Below, piece after piece: positions 34,401 through 41,084 of a stretch of 41,084 bases of DNA. Below the pieces are notes generated by a model. It was not told the DNA's origin, made no database searches, and was given only the letters and a program-made list of their open reading frames with translations. The stretch's first letter is position 1; every line of letters starts with the position of its first letter. Position numbers and translations under genes: made by a program. Source of the DNA: a bacterium (lineage in GTDB: Bacteria; Bacillota_I; Bacilli_A; RF39; UBA660); contig JAUNFS010000007.1 in NCBI GenBank assembly GCA_030524925.1, positions 1-41,084 on the forward strand. Reading direction: 5' to 3'.

Positions 34401-35474
34401 AATTAAATTTAGTTTTTCAGAATTATCACCTACAGTGATATTAGTTACATCATTTGCAAATTTTAAATCATAAATGTTTTTATCTATTGTTCTACTTAAT
34501 CCAGCATTGCTTTCTTCTACTTTGATGCTTGCTTGGCCAGGTGTGTTTCCACTACTTAGATATAAAATATTTTTATTTATTGTAGCACTTAAGCCATTTC
34601 CTGTGTAAGTTATATTAGTTGTTCCAGCATTATTTTCATGAATATAGAGTCTTTCATTACTTAAAACTGGCATGCAGGATTCAATGTCTTCACTTTCGTT
34701 TACGTCGGTTATTTTAAATTCTACCTTTTTTACATTTATTGTGTAATTTTTATTTAATGTGATGTCTTCAGCATTTTCTTTATATTTTCCCGTTACGGTC
34801 ACAAAGTGATTTTCAGTAAAATTCGGCGTTACGCTTTTGTTTTGAGTAATTATTAGTTTTTGATTTTCTATTTGACAAGAAAAACTTGCTGAATTACTTT
34901 CACATGTGTATGTCATATCTTTGTTAGAACTAATCGTAGCTTCAATATTATCATTATTTTCTTTATTCCAATAAAAGGTGCTGAAACTTGGAAATACATC
35001 TAGATAGACATCGCCATTAACTGCTGGACATGAGTAGTTTTTATCTTCTTCATTATAGTATTTAGCAATAATATGAATAGTTCCTGGATCATAGCATAAT
35101 AGAACTTTACCTTTTATTTTTTCATTTGTTACAGGGTTTGAAATATAATTAATATTATTTTTTTTAGTATCGTTTTCAAGGTATCCATATGAAACAAGGT
35201 TTTCAATGGTTAAAAGACAGTCTTTATATATTTCACTTTGATCACCTATATGAGCATTTCTTTCTAAGTTACTAGTACATTTTTGATACAGATTAATATT
35301 ATCATTGCCGTATTTTTCCGCTGATGATGTTATTGTACTTAGCTTAGCATTTAATAAGCTTTCTTTGGTGTTTTTTGAGACGTTTGCGACTGCTGGTATA
35401 ACAATTATCATAATAACACCTAAAATTGCGATGACTGCTATTAGTTCAACCATTGTAAATCCTTTTTGTTTCAT
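31407..35474 (-). CDS. Giant prepilin-like adhesin with Ig-like domains and BspA-type leucine-rich repeats
   Basis: A 1355-residue protein that begins with a type IV pilin leader and helix (KQKG|FTMVELIAVIAILGVIMIIV, Glu at +5). The long stalk has Ig/BIG2-like beta units (for example RGRTKITITGAGCGSIEITV near 745) and an InlB-repeat-like stretch around 800-850 (PRGWSTNPNSEYGEYSVGD). From ~1010 to ~1230 run BspA/LRR_5 leucine-rich repeats (LPTNLTKIGESAFANS, LPDNLEEIGKRAF, LPASLKTIGSYAFYGN). Typical pilins are 150-200 residues, so this would be a very large minor pilin or tip adhesin. AGGAG precedes the ATG. It lies 14 bases after a minor prepilin gene. Adhesion is inferred from architecture. 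Confidence 0.85.
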   Translation of the reverse strand: MKQKGFTMVELIAVIAILGVIMIIVIPAVANVSKNTKESLLNAKLSTITSSAEKYGNDNINLYQKCTSNLERNAHIGDQSEIYKDCLLTIENLVSYGYLENDTKKNNINYISNPVTNEKIKGKVLLCYDPGTIHIIAKYYNEEDKNYSCPAVNGDVYLDVFPSFSTFYWNKENNDNIEATISSNKDMTYTCESNSASFSCQIENQKLIITQNKSVTPNFTENHFVTVTGKYKENAEDITLNKNYTINVKKVEFKITDVNESEDIESCMPVLSNERLYIHENNAGTTNITYTGNGLSATINKNILYLSSGNTPGQASIKVEESNAGLSRTIDKNIYDLKFANDVTNITVGDNSEKLNLIYGQTGKLTVTLTSANGKTPLKISKDNKNFYTTLELTNETTIYLKGYEVGEVTLTITGENCGQITKQIHVTNIKLEKTTPDFMFFDGGNTPVDERTDTTKFISKIIADDISNITCKTDDNYLNCTIQGGLLTLTTTKGENIADNIKDKEATKVIISSPTEGTLEFSIPVIYKTSLTLRENNKSVNYVCQKYNDTTSHTISIYGTNTGKLSQQNNTQVCDSSVQNIFYKEMTDYYLANVGSSVTEPKIEIKNNCGDSKSYFGYMTLNRHNVTTAELDAAPGTPYQKGYNNTGVTSIYLKENNGNRLAQIDYRVYKLEVDQSSISVDTGGTKTIKVTYAATGNLNYRVSNESVARITRRESTYNEDDNSEINKEFTDTITVTGNRRGRTKITITGAGCGSIEITVNVTSTFSINLTGGKYGKADENVLTCRESAFSLTDGCDVILPSYDYVIGTEPRGWSTNPNSEYGEYSVGDTIHLDRYSSGTTYYAIIYNPSPVCTFTSVPEMILDNSTANIFLSCTDKGGGLTPNDLTINDFQISNDNAKINSVSKEKSITDGYSYIINLLTTTNYGPFTVTLKEGAVKDTYDLSNKSITTKEIVHAKYKYENYYRVGDNAYAFIYDNQNIDQTDGYTLDITGSGETYDYDTPPWNNYSSNITNILISDEITYLGNNLFYNTNISKINLPTNLTKIGESAFANSLLETLNLPDNLEEIGKRAFTNNENLTTITLGKNLKIIREYAFNNNSSLVNILLNDNLEEIKDYAFSGAPIESIKLPASLKTIGSYAFYGNKAEKIELNESLETLGTTPFRGTNFKEITSLSPNFQAENNLLYKDNNLLLVPDNISGNISIKEGTINLAFDSLNGFVADNNTKMTINIPSSLEQINTKLILNIESFIVHDDNQNYSSLNGILLNKEADTLINIPVYFNQTEYTLTKDITTIKSYSINNNIILETLTLEGIKTIENNAIYGDDYGIKTIYIENGQRLNRNNYTLNHNLTINTLS

Positions 35475-35488
35475 ATGAATGCTCCTTT

Positions 35489-36040
35489 CTAATTAGTTTT
35501 AAAATAAATATTTATAGAGTAATCTTCTCCCGTTTTAGATTTTAAGTTTACTTTGATTTTATTTAAAATATGCGATGAAGATTCATTGTTTTCATCATTA
35601 TAGGTAGTTAGATTTATTAAGTTATTTTTGTCTAGGATTATTCCATCTGGAAGTTTTCTTGCGATGTTACTACTACGTTCTTCGCTTGTTAGATCTTCAT
35701 CTTCAATGTAGCCATATTTGATATATGTGTAGTCATCTCCAAATGATATTTTTTTGGCTATTTGTTTATTTAATTTGGTATCTCTTACGGCATTATAGGT
35801 AATTGTAACTTCATTTTTACTATCATTAATAGAAGCACTTGCTACCCCATAATTAAGTATATCTTTACCAATTGCATCAGTTAAGATTGTATTTAGTACA
35901 TCATAATCTACTTCTTGTTTACTTTTTCTATATAAATCATTTACAGTTATTAGTAATTTTGTTATAAATATTAGAATAATTGATACTAGTACAATGCTTA
36001 CGATTATTTCAACTAAAGTCATTCCTTTTTGATTTTTCAT
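35489..36040 (-). CDS. Minor prepilin-like protein
   Basis: 183 residues with leader KNQKG|MTLVEIIVSIVLVSIILIFI, i.e. Met rather than Phe at +1 and Glu at +5, followed by a pilin N-terminal helix and a soluble C-terminal domain. The size and position among other prepilin genes resemble PulJ/ComGF-like minor pilins, but subfamily cannot be set. It overlaps the preceding gene by 4 bases (36037-36040). Confidence 0.8.
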   Translation of the reverse strand: MKNQKGMTLVEIIVSIVLVSIILIFITKLLITVNDLYRKSKQEVDYDVLNTILTDAIGKDILNYGVASASINDSKNEVTITYNAVRDTKLNKQIAKKISFGDDYTYIKYGYIEDEDLTSEERSSNIARKLPDGIILDKNNLINLTTYNDENNESSSHILNKIKVNLKSKTGEDYSINIYFKTN

Positions 36041-36543
36041 TTGACATCTCCTATTTTAATTGATGCATATTCATATACTGCTGGAGTTTTACCTAGGGAG
36101 TTTTCATTTTCATACATAACGATTAGTCTATAAGCATTTTCGTCTGTTGCATCTAATTTATTTAGATAGTTTTGGGTTGTCGCTTCTAAGCTACTAAAAT
36201 TGTTTTTACCAATTTTGGCTGGATTCCAATTAGTTATGTATATTGAGTTAATATGCATTTGATTAACTAATTCTTTCATGTAGTTATCAGTAAATCTTTC
36301 TAAACAGGCATCTTTTCCTTGACAAATAGTTATTATAGTTTCAGTTTCTATATTGATATTTTTTTCAAGTAGGTAATCTTTAACTAATGTTGTTTTATAG
36401 ATGTACTCAGTGTTGTCGTAGTGAGACTTTTTTTGAACTGCTGTTATAACATTCATGTACCCACCATAGAGCATAATAAGTAGGACACATAAGACTAAAA
36501 TTACAACTATGGTTTCTATTAGTACAAAACCTTTTTTATTCAT
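36037..36543 (-). CDS. Minor prepilin-like protein
   Basis: About 168 residues with leader MNKKG|FVLIETIVVILVLCVLLIML and Glu at +5. The start at 36543 is chosen because GGAGG lies about eight bases upstream and the leader is then a normal five residues; the frame opens further upstream but inside the neighbouring gene. The soluble part contains a Cys pair (ITICQGKDACLERF). Likely a minor pilin of the initiation complex (inference). Confidence 0.8.
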   Translation of the reverse strand: MNKKGFVLIETIVVILVLCVLLIMLYGGYMNVITAVQKKSHYDNTEYIYKTTLVKDYLLEKNINIETETIITICQGKDACLERFTDNYMKELVNQMHINSIYITNWNPAKIGKNNFSSLEATTQNYLNKLDATDENAYRLIVMYENENSLGKTPAVYEYASIKIGDVK

Positions 36544-36557
36544 GTGACTTACCTCCT

Positions 36558-37466
36558 TTATTGTGCCCATGTGATGTTGCATGTAGTGTCTTTTAGTGTG
36601 TTTTTTACAGTTAAGGTGTAAGGACTATCAGTTTTGTCTGGTTCTTTTTTATTTAATTCGTATTCTACGTCTGTTCCAGTAATATCTTTGCAAGTAACTT
36701 CAGCATTTTGATAGGCACTATAGGGTGTTATAGTAAATTCTAGTTTGTCATCTTTAATAAAGTTTTTATATGTATAAGCTACAGTTCCTTCAAAATAGGA
36801 AATGTTATCATCAACCCACTCTTTTGATGGTATGTTATTTTCATAGGTATAAGATAAATCTAAAAGCATCAGTTTAGTGATGTATGGTCTTGTAGAAAGA
36901 TAATTTTTACCTATTTCAGTATAGGATAAGTCTGCTGGATTTTGGACATTTATAATTTTGCTTATTCGTTCCCATGATGGAAGATTACTGCTTGAATCAA
37001 GTGTTATGTTACTGTCTTGATTAACCATAATATTTAGTAAGTTGCTTGCTCCTTCACCATAGACTTCTGCACTTAAATAGTATGTATCATTATTTTTAAG
37101 ATTTATAGCTTGGCTTAGATAGCCTGTTCCACTATTTTTTACAAGACATATTTGGCCAAAATCTGCTAGTTTAAAGTCTGCTGTTCCTTCTAATGACCAA
37201 TCTTTAAAGTTTTCTTCTTCATAGGCAAAGGTACCATTTTTTATTAGGTTAGTTAGCATTACGCCACCATCTATGTTTGAGTATGATGAATAAACTGTTA
37301 TTTTATGATTTCCAGTGTTGATTCTATCTAATACTTCACTATTATACCTATCTAAAATTGTTTTGTTAGCTATGTAAGCTCCCAAAAGAGCAGTTAGGAT
37401 GGCTATAAACGCAAGAAAAAAAGTATAGATTAAAGATGTTGCTATAAAACCACTATTATTTTTCAC
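36558..37466 (-). CDS. Pilin-like protein with carbohydrate-binding-like domain
   Basis: 302 residues, GTG start with AGGGTGAT upstream. The N-terminal KNNSG|FIATSLIYTFFLAFIAILTALLGAYI is pilin-like in position but has no Glu at +5, as in some GspK-type minor pilins. Residues ~70-200 resemble a CBM4/9-type jelly-roll domain (NLIKNGTFAYEEENFKDWSL, YYLSAEVYGEG). The C terminus has a few Cys residues in a beta-rich tail (TCKDITG, TTCNITW). It may place a sugar-binding module on the pilus. It starts the second transcription unit of the locus, with an extended -10 (TGATATACT, 37489-37497) upstream. Confidence 0.7.
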   Translation of the reverse strand: MKNNSGFIATSLIYTFFLAFIAILTALLGAYIANKTILDRYNSEVLDRINTGNHKITVYSSYSNIDGGVMLTNLIKNGTFAYEEENFKDWSLEGTADFKLADFGQICLVKNSGTGYLSQAINLKNNDTYYLSAEVYGEGASNLLNIMVNQDSNITLDSSSNLPSWERISKIINVQNPADLSYTEIGKNYLSTRPYITKLMLLDLSYTYENNIPSKEWVDDNISYFEGTVAYTYKNFIKDDKLEFTITPYSAYQNAEVTCKDITGTDVEYELNKKEPDKTDSPYTLTVKNTLKDTTCNITWAQ

Positions 37467-37488
37467 TCTATCACCCTACTATGGTATA

Positions 37489-37497
37489 AGTATATCA
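37489..37497 (-). promoter_or_regulatory. Extended -10 promoter of the minor pilin operon
   Basis: Minus strand TGA followed by TATACT (37489-37494), 22 bases before the GTG start; no good -35 box, since the expected place is the T-tract of the pilin terminator. Confidence 0.45.
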
Positions 37498-37509
37498 TTT
37501 TTTTTGAAT

Positions 37510-37530
37510 AAAAAAAAGACTAAATGTCTT
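37510..37530 (-). terminator. Terminator after the major pilin gene
   Basis: Minus strand AAGAC, 5-base loop, GTCTT (37516-37520 and 37526-37530), followed by a run of T. The stem is short, so partial read-through into the minor pilin genes is likely. Confidence 0.65.
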
Positions 37531-37987
37531 AGCACTCACCAGCATTTAAATCTAATTTTGCGGTTGCAGTTTTATATTTTGAACTTAGTGTAATATTGAT
37601 ATTTAAGCAGTCTAAGCATTTGTTTTTGTCTGTTGGATTAGGAACAGCACAAGTTTCATCTTCTAAAGTTTCTCTTTTTAAATCACCACTGGTAATTAGA
37701 GTCTTTATGTTTATAGTAAATTGATAGTTACATTCATCTTCGCTTTTACATACGCAGTTTTCATTTTGGTTATTAATGTCACATATACCGTAATGATTTT
37801 TTAGTGAATTACTGTTACTTTGCACATAAGATACTGCTGCAGTTTCAATAGTGTTTATTTTAGCTTCTAAAGCTTTTTCATTCATTTTATCTCTGATTTT
37901 ATAGATACCTGGTATAGCTATAGCCATGATAATTCCTAGTAAAACAATTACTGCTAAAAGTTCTACTAAAGTAAAGCCTTTTTTCAT
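37529..37987 (-). CDS. Major type IV pilin-like protein
   Basis: About 152 residues with a canonical leader and helix: MKKG|FTLVELLAVIVLLGIIMAIAIPGI, Glu at +5 and a Pro in the helix, as in PilE/ComGC. The C-terminal half has six clustered Cys residues (CDIN, CVCKSEDEC, CAVPNPT, CLDC), probably disulfides. The ATG at 37987 is preferred to the GTG at 37996, which would abut the GGTGG ribosome site. It is followed by a terminator, an arrangement common for abundantly made pilins. Confidence 0.85.
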   Translation of the reverse strand: MKKGFTLVELLAVIVLLGIIMAIAIPGIYKIRDKMNEKALEAKINTIETAAVSYVQSNSNSLKNHYGICDINNQNENCVCKSEDECNYQFTINIKTLITSGDLKRETLEDETCAVPNPTDKNKCLDCLNINITLSSKYKTATAKLDLNAGEC

Positions 37988-38000
37988 TTTATTCACCCAC

Positions 38001-38759
38001 CTACCTTAATGATAATAGATTTTTTAAAAATAGTATTGCTAAATTACTGTTAAAATATAAAAGTAACATACTTACTGCAAGAAACGGTCCAAAAGGTAGC
38101 ATATTTTCTTCTCTTTTCACAGTAATATACATAGCATATGGAAAAGCTAAGAATGATGCTAGGATGATATAAAATATTCCTAATAGTGGTCCAAGAGCTA
38201 AACCAGCTATAAATGATAATTTTATATCTCCACCACCTAAAGATTCTTTTTTAAATAGGAAGTTTCCTAAGAGCATTAGAGCATATACTAAAGCAAATAT
38301 TAAAAGTCCTGATAGCACAGACATTATTGTTTTGTTTATTCCTTCAAATATTAGTTTTGTAATGATAATTAGCAATCCAGAAATTATTAGTGGTCCATCC
38401 GATATAATCATGTATTTAGAATCACTAACAATTATTATTATAACTAGACTTGATATTATAAGGCTGATAATAAAACTTTCAGTAAATCCAAATAATAAAT
38501 AGCCAAATAAGAAAAGTATTCCTGTTAATAGTTCCATTACAGGATAGATGAAAGATATTCTTTGGTGACATGATTTACATTTTCCTTTTAAAAAGATAAA
38601 TGATAGTACTGGAATATTTTCATACCATGATAGTTTGTGATTGCATTTAGGACAATGACTTCCTGGATAGATAATTGATTCATCTTTAGGAAGTCTTAAA
38701 CCTACTACGTTATAAAATGAGCCAAATATTAAGCCAATTATAAATATAAGAATTTCCAT
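38001..38759 (-). CDS. pilD: Prepilin peptidase (type IV leader peptidase, A24)
   Basis: 252 residues, about seven or eight transmembrane segments. The N-terminal cytoplasmic loop has the zinc-binding C36-x-x-C39 and C61-x-x-C64 of bifunctional prepilin peptidases/methylases, and the catalytic aspartates are D113 (SDSKYMIISD) and D178 in GGGDIK. It cleaves the class III leaders of the prepilin-like proteins in this locus and may N-methylate the new N terminus. It lies 7 bases after pilC. Confidence 0.93.
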   Translation of the reverse strand: MEILIFIIGLIFGSFYNVVGLRLPKDESIIYPGSHCPKCNHKLSWYENIPVLSFIFLKGKCKSCHQRISFIYPVMELLTGILFLFGYLLFGFTESFIISLIISSLVIIIIVSDSKYMIISDGPLIISGLLIIITKLIFEGINKTIMSVLSGLLIFALVYALMLLGNFLFKKESLGGGDIKLSFIAGLALGPLLGIFYIILASFLAFPYAMYITVKREENMLPFGPFLAVSMLLLYFNSNLAILFLKNLLSLR

Positions 38760-38766
38760 AACCCAC

Positions 38767-40425
38767 CTACTTAATTTGATTATATAAACTAAACATTGGT
38801 AAAATTACTGCTAGAACAATTCCACCTACGACAACTGCTAAAAAGATTATCATTGTTGGTTCAATAAAGTTTTTCATATTGTTAATAATTGTTTTGTGTT
38901 CTGTTTGATAGTACTCAGCTACTTTATCCATCATGGCAGCTAGTTCCCCAGTTGATTCACCAGTTACAATCATGAAGTAAGCAACTTCTGGAACCGCCCA
39001 TTGATTTTTAAATGATTCACTGATTTTTTCACCTTTGGCAATATTGTTAATTGTTTTAAACATAATTTCTTTGTATATTTCATTTTTGGTTATTTCACTT
39101 AATAAGTTCATACTATCAGTGATAAATACATTATTTTTTAGTAATGATGCAAATGTTTTAGCAAAAACGTTCATTTCTTTATAGATAATTATTTTACCAA
39201 ATAGAGGAATTTTCATTGCAAAAGTTTGCATACTTTTTCTAATTGATTTAACTTTCTTATAAAGAACAACTATAACTACAATGATTAGAATAAAGCCACC
39301 TAGTAAGTATACAAAGTTTTTATCAAAGAATTTACTTAAGTTAAGAACCCATAATGTGTAGCCATTTAAGGTTGCTTCTGTAGATGCATAAACTCCTTCA
39401 AATTGAGGAATTACATATAACATAATGAATACTACTACGGCAATTGAGAATACTGAGATGATTGCTGGGTAACTCATAGCATTGATCATGGCTTTTCTTG
39501 TATTATCCAATTCAGTATAGTATGCGGCTAAGTCATCTAATGTTTCTTCTAGTTCACCTGTTGCTTCTGCAGCTTTTACCATACTAATTAGTAATGCTGG
39601 GAATGAGTTTCTTTGTTTTTCTAGAGCAGAAGAAAATGATTCTCCTAAGGTTAAATTATAAATAATAGAGTCAAAAACTCTTTTTTTACGCGGACTTTTA
39701 CTCATTTGTTTTCCTAAAATACGCATTGAATCTGTTAAAGTGATACCAGCTTTTAGGTAAGTAGATAGCTGAGTTAACCAAAATATTAAATCTTTATTTC
39801 TAAAACGATAATTATTAAATTCTGATGGTCCATAAAATAATTCAATGTATTTACTAGTTTCAATTGTTAGAACAGTATTACCTTCGTTAGTTAAATAGGT
39901 ATAGACTTCCATTTTTGAGTATGCATAAAATACACTAGTTATTTTTTTACCACTAGAATCTATTGCTGTATATTTGTAGGTTACAGGCTTTTCGCTTCTA
40001 TCTGTGTCTGTTTGCAATGCTGCATAGAGGTTTTGATTTTGAATTTTTTGAGCTTCTTTTTGTTTTTTTACGAAAGGTAAATTATTATAAAATTCTTGCC
40101 ACTTATCTTCTAAAGTAGGTTTATATTCTAGTTTTGTTTCTTCACTTTTGATGGGTTCTTCCTTGGTGTTAGTTATAGTTTTTTCTTTTTTGAATGCATC
40201 TACTCCACTATCTAAATTGATAGTTTCTTCTTCTAAGGTTTCTATCCCTACTTTGTTTTTTTGTTTTTTTTCATAATTATTAAATATTTTATCTCCTATT
40301 TTATTAAATATGAAGATAAATGGATACAGTAAGGCATAGCAAGTATAGTAAATGCCAAGTACTTCATATTTTAGGAGGTTAAATGGAAATAATAATATTT
40401 TTAATACTATATTTTGATTATTCAT
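38767..40425 (-). CDS. pilC: PilC/GspF inner-membrane assembly platform protein
   Basis: 552 residues, longer than the usual ~400. Two T2SF domains are clear at ~210-335 (LTQLSTYLKAGITLTDSMRI, MVKAAEATGELEETLDDLA) and ~415-545 (FAKTFASLLKNNVFITDSMN, IVTGESTGELAAMMDKVA), with three transmembrane helices. A PilC-type N domain (YKYTAIDSSGKKITSVFYAY) is at ~145-190. An extra N-terminal ~140 residues carry a hydrophobic hairpin (~8-40) and an acidic linker. It interacts with the assembly ATPase and pilins in relatives. It is the first gene of the locus, with promoter 40453-40481 and AGGAGG upstream of the ATG. Confidence 0.92.
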   Translation of the reverse strand: MNNQNIVLKILLFPFNLLKYEVLGIYYTCYALLYPFIFIFNKIGDKIFNNYEKKQKNKVGIETLEEETINLDSGVDAFKKEKTITNTKEEPIKSEETKLEYKPTLEDKWQEFYNNLPFVKKQKEAQKIQNQNLYAALQTDTDRSEKPVTYKYTAIDSSGKKITSVFYAYSKMEVYTYLTNEGNTVLTIETSKYIELFYGPSEFNNYRFRNKDLIFWLTQLSTYLKAGITLTDSMRILGKQMSKSPRKKRVFDSIIYNLTLGESFSSALEKQRNSFPALLISMVKAAEATGELEETLDDLAAYYTELDNTRKAMINAMSYPAIISVFSIAVVVFIMLYVIPQFEGVYASTEATLNGYTLWVLNLSKFFDKNFVYLLGGFILIIVVIVVLYKKVKSIRKSMQTFAMKIPLFGKIIIYKEMNVFAKTFASLLKNNVFITDSMNLLSEITKNEIYKEIMFKTINNIAKGEKISESFKNQWAVPEVAYFMIVTGESTGELAAMMDKVAEYYQTEHKTIINNMKNFIEPTMIIFLAVVVGGIVLAVILPMFSLYNQIK

Positions 40426-40452
40426 AATGCCTCCTACTTTATTCCTAGTTTG

Positions 40453-40481
40453 ATTATATCATTTTTTGGAAATAGAGACAA
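40453..40481 (-). promoter_or_regulatory. Promoter of the pilC-pilD-pilin operon
   Basis: Minus strand TTGTCT (40476-40481), 17-base spacer, perfect TATAAT (40453-40458), 27 bases before the pilC start. Confidence 0.8.
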
Positions 40482-40502
40482 TAAAATTTTTAATGTGGGG
40501 TA

Positions 40503-40532
40503 TTGTATATAATAAGCATATTGTAGTATAAT
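40503..40532 (+). promoter_or_regulatory. Promoter of the small plus-strand RNA
   Basis: TTGTAT (40503-40508), 18-base spacer, perfect TATAAT (40527-40532); predicted start near 40539. Confidence 0.7.
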
Positions 40533-40538
40533 TAATTT

Positions 40539-40630
40539 GAGGAAGAACACTAACCCCTGATGGTTAGACTTCTCCAAGTTTTGTGATTGAAAAAGTCAAA
40601 TCCACCTAGGTAGTTTTGACTTTTTCTTTT
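40539..40630 (+). ncRNA. Candidate antitoxin-like small RNA
   Basis: About 90 bases between a strong promoter and a strong terminator, without a credible reading frame. It folds into a 5' hairpin (CTAACC 40550-40555 with GGTTAG 40562-40567, flanked by an imperfect GAGGAAG/CTTCTC stem) and the terminator hairpin. It contains GGTTAGACTTCTCC (40562-40575), identical to a motif in the leader of the convergent minus-strand mRNA (plus-strand reverse complement at 40752-40765). Together with the peptide gene this resembles par/Fst-type type I toxin-antitoxin loci, where two convergent RNAs share repeats and a terminator. The role is inference. Confidence 0.55.
40590..40628. terminator. Bidirectional terminator shared by the small RNA and the peptide mRNA
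   Basis: Perfect 11-base stem AAAAAGTCAAA with TTTGACTTTTT (40590-40600 and 40615-40625), with T-tracts on both strands. The loop contains the palindrome CCTAGG. Confidence 0.85.
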
Positions 40631-40638
40631 TATTCAAA

Positions 40639-40713
40639 CTAAATAAGTTTTAAAATAATTAGAAAGACTACTAAGATGATTATTAACTGAAGTATTTCTT
40701 TAATGGGTTTCAT
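40639..40713 (-). CDS. 24-residue hydrophobic peptide, candidate type I toxin
   Basis: Reads MKPIKE followed by an uninterrupted Ile/Leu/Val/Phe stretch and a short KLI end: one transmembrane helix with a positively charged start. AGAGGGG (40724-40730) lies ten bases before the ATG. In the predicted mRNA that ribosome site can pair with CUCCUCUU in the leader (40748-40755 against 40724-40731, eight pairs with one G-U), so translation looks sequestered, as in Fst and other type I toxins. It has its own promoter at 40785-40813 and shares a terminator with the opposing small RNA. It has no sequence match to Fst or TxpA that I can see. It could instead be a harmless small membrane peptide. Confidence 0.6.
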   Translation of the reverse strand: MKPIKEILQLIIILVVFLIILKLI

Positions 40714-40784
40714 CTGTTCATCACCCCTCTTTCATTCTTAAAAAAATAAGAGGAGAAGTCTAACCTAGTGCTCTTCAATGTGTT

Positions 40785-40813
40785 ACATTAGCATATAAAA
40801 TCATACTATGCAA
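40785..40813 (-). promoter_or_regulatory. Promoter of the hydrophobic peptide mRNA
   Basis: Minus strand TTGCAT (40808-40813), 17-base spacer, TAATGT (40785-40790) preceded by TG at the extended -10 position. Predicted start near 40778, giving a leader of about 65 bases. Confidence 0.6.
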
Positions 40814-41005
40814 GGGTAAATTTTTATAGTAAATCAGACTTTAAAAATTAGATTAAACCTTACGCAAAGCTGCATAAATAGAGGACTTGAAGCAATGCAC
40901 TTACATTAATTAATTTAATACATGTAACTCTAAAATCCTTTATACATCTAACATCAACCAAAACTTTAAAATTAGCATTTGAAATTGAAATTTATATTAA
41001 AAAAC

Positions 41006-41035
41006 TTGAATAAAACACATTTCTTGTTGTATAAT
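41006..41035 (+). promoter_or_regulatory. Plus-strand promoter near the window edge
   Basis: TTGAAT (41006-41011), 18-base spacer, perfect TATAAT (41030-41035). The ~40 bases after the predicted start contain no start codon with a ribosome site and run off the window. The stretch 40814-41005 before it holds no gene or clear element that I can see. Confidence 0.6.
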
Positions 41036-41084
41036 CCTGACTTTGACAGTTGTGAGAAAGAAAAAACTCCTAAAGGCCCTATTT

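Overview
The window is a roughly 70% A+T chromosomal segment from a low-GC Gram-positive bacterium (Bacillota; most likely a gut Bacilli of the RF39/Erysipelotrichales type, which is inference from style and gene content). TGA ends several genes and Trp is TGG, so the standard bacterial code applies. Nearly every gene is on the minus strand, so transcription runs from high to low coordinates.

Region 1 (1-9700): a lipoprotein gene with its own promoter; an operon of a PPM/LCM-type methyltransferase, a YoaP-like acetyltransferase, a membrane protein with a 14-residue tandem repeat, and a VanZ-family protein; then a TetR-controlled envelope-stress-like operon (TetR, LiaF-like protein, DUF4097-like protein, ABC ATPase, two ABC-2 permeases and probably a membrane-fused flavodoxin). 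Region 2 (9700-13150): PrdX-like deacylase, a frameshifted small gene, an unknown gene, a short pyrophosphatase-like protein, an HTH regulator and a broken RhuM-Fic gene. Region 3 (13300-21210): the conserved block dacB-spmA-spmB-rluB-rlmD, three unknown genes led by a 661-residue two-pass membrane protein, and an SLC13/ArsB-like permease.

Region 4 (21270-40430) is the most interesting part: a type IV pilus-like assembly and display locus. It starts with PilC/GspF, prepilin peptidase and a major pilin, followed by a terminator. It continues with minor prepilin-like proteins, a 1355-residue prepilin-like protein ending in BspA-type leucine-rich repeats, three paralogous membrane-anchored surface proteins, a small anchored protein, a 604-residue prepilin and an anchored arylsulfotransferase-like protein. 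The three surface proteins and the 604-residue prepilin share a C-terminal domain ending in a (V/I)RP-x-(L/I)SL motif. In two of them (27630-29315 and 25884-27548) the last ~120 coding bases carry the mark of a diversity-generating retroelement (DGR) variable region: about 55% GC in an A+T-rich locus, substitutions concentrated in codons ending in C, and a perfectly conserved 33-base block just downstream. No reverse transcriptase, Avd or template repeat is visible here, so they would have to act from elsewhere. A strongly structured non-coding segment follows the last variable gene.

Region 5 (40430-41084): a compact two-RNA locus resembling a type I toxin-antitoxin system. A 24-residue hydrophobic peptide is encoded on the minus strand and a small RNA on the plus strand; each has its own promoter, and they converge on a shared bidirectional terminator. 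The window ends just after another plus-strand promoter whose transcript runs off the edge.
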